A DNA stretch of 64,000 nt from Hyperoplus lanceolatus. Lineage: Eukaryota; Chordata; Actinopteri; Uranoscopiformes; Ammodytidae. Positions 61,467-64,000 of this stretch are shown here, piece by piece. How positions within the stretch are numbered: position 1 is the stretch's first letter; each line of letters starts with the position of its first letter. Below the pieces are notes generated by a model. The model was not told the origin of the DNA. It did no database searches and worked only from the letters and a program-made list of their open reading frames with translations. The stretch lies in the NCBI GenBank assembly GCA_026929865.2, contig CM049407.1:18896001-18960000 (forward strand), given 5' to 3'. The position numbers and the translations under genes were made by a program.

Positions 61467-62061
61467 TAGCCTGGTCCAACCAGACCATCGTACTTCATTT
61501 CATTTGTACAGAAGGTCTGGAAGTGCTGTAATTGGCAAACGTTAACTCACTTGGAGGCGGGTGTCTGTCGAAGTTTAAAACTATTGGATCTGCCCAGTGC
61601 CACTCTGGATTAGCCAACCAATCGCATCACGTTTGGTCATCACGTGTGTCATGAGCCGGCTTTTGATGGTGCCTTCCAGTTGGACAGGGAACTCGGAAAT
61701 TTCCGACTTCACTACATATTGTAGTCTATGAATCTACCGGTACCTGGCAACAGAAACTTGTTAGAGCCTAACGTTTAGTTATTTGGACGAGAAAGGTTTT
61801 AGGCGTCCATACTTTCGCGAGCAGATGCACTGGAACACAGACAGGTCGGAACTCGGAACTACCAAGTCGGAAATCTCCTTCTTCCGAGTATAAAGGAACG
61901 CAGCATTCAACTGAAACTGGAGCGTTCTCAGCCACTCGCTCTGTTCGCTGATTGGACAATCGTAGATTCTCCGGAGAATCTGGGAAATGCGCTGTACACC
62001 CAGACTGACTACTGAAGGGAAAATGAAATTTGGCCGGAAGTAGGCGGGCGGAGCCAGGCTA
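61467..62061 (+). mobile_element. TAGCCTGG element, copy 3 (595 bp), 9-bp target duplication
   Basis: CATTTTCTT at 61458-61466 and 62062-62070. About 98% identical by eye to copy 1 in inverted orientation, 57 kb away (about 10-12 differences). Confidence 0.92.
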
Positions 62062-62366
62062 CATTTTCTTGGGGTTTATAGGGCAATGCAAAGGCATTAA
62101 AAGTCCATTCAAATGTGATGATTACGTCTGGTTAAGGCAAAGAAAACATAAGGTGGTGGCAATGGCTGCTAACATACCTTCATGTTAGGCCTGTATCAAA
62201 AACACTGGTATTTTCATGCAAGAGTCTGAGAGATCCCTTAAACGATTGTTGGAAATGTGGTCCTCATATTGAAGATCTCAATAAGATTATCTTTGACATA
62301 ATGAATAGATAAAAGTATGTTTTGATTACTGTTCTGTGTGTAGGCTCATCTGTATTCAGTATTCAT

Positions 62367-62372
62367 AATAAA
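62367..62372 (+). terminator. Candidate poly(A) signal for ephb4
   Basis: AATAAA followed within 15 bases by GTGTGTACC. If used, the 3' UTR would be about 3.2 kb and would include three mobile elements. AATAAA at 61243 is an alternative, inside the piggyBac-like MITE. Confidence 0.3.
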
Positions 62373-62399
62373 GATACACACCAGTGTGTACCATCGAGG

Positions 62400-63156
62400 A
62401 CTCATTTTTCTGCTTATTAACATTTCTGATTGTCTCTGTAGATATTCAGTCTCATCAAAGTCAATCTCGCTTCAAGCAGAGCATGAAGACAGCACAAATG
62501 TATTGTGGACGCCATAGCGCAGACATCTTTGGAAGTTCCTATCTCACCTGACAGAGAAAATCGACCATAATTTACCTGACACGCTGTTGTTTTTCCAGTG
62601 AACACACGGCGACTTGAAATTCAAAGCGAGTCGGCACACAACAAAGCAGCTCACTTTTTGCCAAAACACTGCGTTTCTCTTCTGTATTTTTTTTTCTTGA
62701 GCCTTTTATTGTCTCATTGAGTTTCATCGATGTGAAGTTCATAAATTGTACCCTGATGTCTTGCTTTTATCTTTGGTTCAATAATACACCGGCCTTAACT
62801 GTCAACCGTCATAGCAGAGCTATCCAAGTCCAGTGTCTAATAGGGTATTTTTTCTGTCCTCTCTGTGGCTCTCGTTGCAGCCTCTCATCTATACCCTCGG
62901 CTTTCTAATAATGAGGGGGAAACAGGAGACCGCAAACGAGGAGTGAGCCTCCTTGCATTCCCCCAGCGTTGCGTTATCGAAGCCTTTCCTCTTTTGCCTT
63001 CTGTCTGTGCAGAGAGCCTTTACCCCAGGGGCTCAAAGCTTGTCCTCTCCTATGTTTCTTCTTCCTGGTCCTTAGCTCTTTTAATCATGTAGAGATGTTC
63101 TTCTATTCTACTCTGCCTCAGGCTAAGGAGCAGCTTATAGCGCAGCATAAGCTTTA

Positions 63157-63160
<4 letters not shown>
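62400..63160. other. Downstream intergenic DNA, nothing recognised
   Basis: Short ORFs only, with no recognisable domain or repeat pair. Confidence 0.6.

Positions 63161-63190
<30 letters not shown>
63161..63190. repeat. (CA)n microsatellite
   Basis: 30 bp of CA abutting the following repeat. Confidence 0.95.
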
Positions 63191-63194
<4 letters not shown>

Positions 63195-63197
63195 TTA

Positions 63198-63440
63198 TTG
63201 TACTTCTGTCTTTGTGGGGACACTCATTTACATAGGGCATTCCCTTGCCCCTAACCCTGACGATCAAAACGTGATGCTTAACCCGTACCCTAATTTTAAC
63301 CTGAACCTTAAAAAATCTACTGTTAACCCTCAAAAAGCTCTTTGAAGAAGTGAGGACCAGGAAAAATTCCCTCATTTACTTAAAAAGTCCTCACTCCGAT
63401 TGTTAGAAGACTGGTCCTCACAAAGATGCCTTTAAAAGTG
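63198..63440. mobile_element. Second copy of the TTTGTGAGGAC repeat, uninterrupted
   Basis: Left TTGTACTTCTGTCTTTGTGG; right GGTCCTCACAAAGATGCC. The interior has CCCTAACCCTGA and AGAAGTGAGGACCAGG as in 46105-47143. CA tracts lie on both sides (63161-63190, 63443-63468). Confidence 0.8.
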
Positions 63441-63469
63441 TGCACACACACACACACACACACACACTA

Positions 63470-64000
63470 TTTTTTCCTCCTGTTTCTCCAAAGCTGCCAT
63501 AACCAGGCGAGGCTGCCAGGGTTTCAAGAAGTGTTTAGATTCATTGATTAATGTACTTTGATTATTTCTGTGTTACTGACTCATTGATCTTGTTCTACGG
63601 CCCACAAAGTACAGACCTGCGCTTGTGGAGATAAAGAACAATGAGTAACTGGTCTCGTAAGCATCTGGGGTTTTTTTGTTACGTTTTTTTTTTACACACA
63701 TTGTGATTTGGTTTGCACGAATCTCTGTGTCGGGACTCAGGAGTGAATCAGTGTTGGAAAGAGAATCGGGCATTCATCTCTGGTTTCTACTTCTGTCAGT
63801 GCTTTGTGTGACCCCTGACCCCGCCGTATAGTACACATCTAGCCTCAGCTTTGTCTGCTCGTCTGAATAGCCATTCATTAGGGCGGCTGTTGAGCCCAGA
63901 GCAGACCAGGCAGGCCAGGTTTTAGCATTTGGTGGATTGTGTCATTCCCCTTGCATTCCTGTGTGCATTCAAGTGTGGAGGTTGTGAGTGGGTGGGTGGG
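63470..64000. other. Intergenic to window end, nothing recognised
   Basis: No ORF with a recognisable product and no repeat pair found. Confidence 0.6.

Noticed and set aside
63161-63468. CRISPR-like repeat pattern
   Set aside because: Simple CA tracts flanking a transposable repeat; no spaced direct repeats.

Overview
This is a piece of a ray-finned (teleost) fish nuclear genome. The evidence is two large intron-rich vertebrate genes with GT-AG introns, long (CA/GT)n microsatellites, tRNA-derived SINEs with an L2-type tail of the kind common in spiny-rayed fishes, and many short non-autonomous DNA transposons. There are no bacterial, viral or organellar genes, and no CRISPR array.

Layout, all genes on the + strand. 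(1) Positions 1-12930 hold the 3' part of dlg4 (PSD-95). Thirteen exons encode the linker before PDZ3, then PDZ3, SH3, the HOOK/hinge and the inactive guanylate kinase-like domain, ending in a stop codon. The gene continues upstream of the window. One 8.25 kb intron (1299-9552) is a transposon graveyard. (2) Positions 12931 to about 23280 are dlg4 3' UTR and intergenic DNA with SINEs, a MITE and microsatellites. (3) Positions about 23280-24309 are the GC-rich promoter and 5' UTR of ephb4. (4) Positions 24310-59142 hold a complete 17-exon ephb4, an Eph receptor tyrosine kinase reconstructed here as 983 residues: signal peptide, ligand-binding domain, Cys-rich/EGF region, two FN3 domains, TM, juxtamembrane segment, kinase and SAM. 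Intron 1 is 15.8 kb. (5) Positions 59143-64000 are ephb4 3' UTR/downstream DNA, with a piggyBac-like MITE and a very young copy of a transposon with 9-bp target duplications.

The genes were reconstructed by hand from splice sites and reading frame. Phases agree at every junction, and both products run without internal stops. The products are a postsynaptic scaffold (PSD-95) and an ephrin-B receptor (EphB4). They lie head-to-tail 11.4 kb apart, whereas as I recall their human orthologues are on different chromosomes. Which teleost duplicate (a or b) each gene is cannot be decided here.

The most unusual content is in the mobile DNA. Three copies of a TAGCCTGG-ended element each have a perfect 9-bp target-site duplication, and two of them are about 98% identical. 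A fourth, different element ends in TAGTCT and also has a perfect 9-bp duplication. There are also several nested insertions, one with its empty site preserved in a second copy of the host element.
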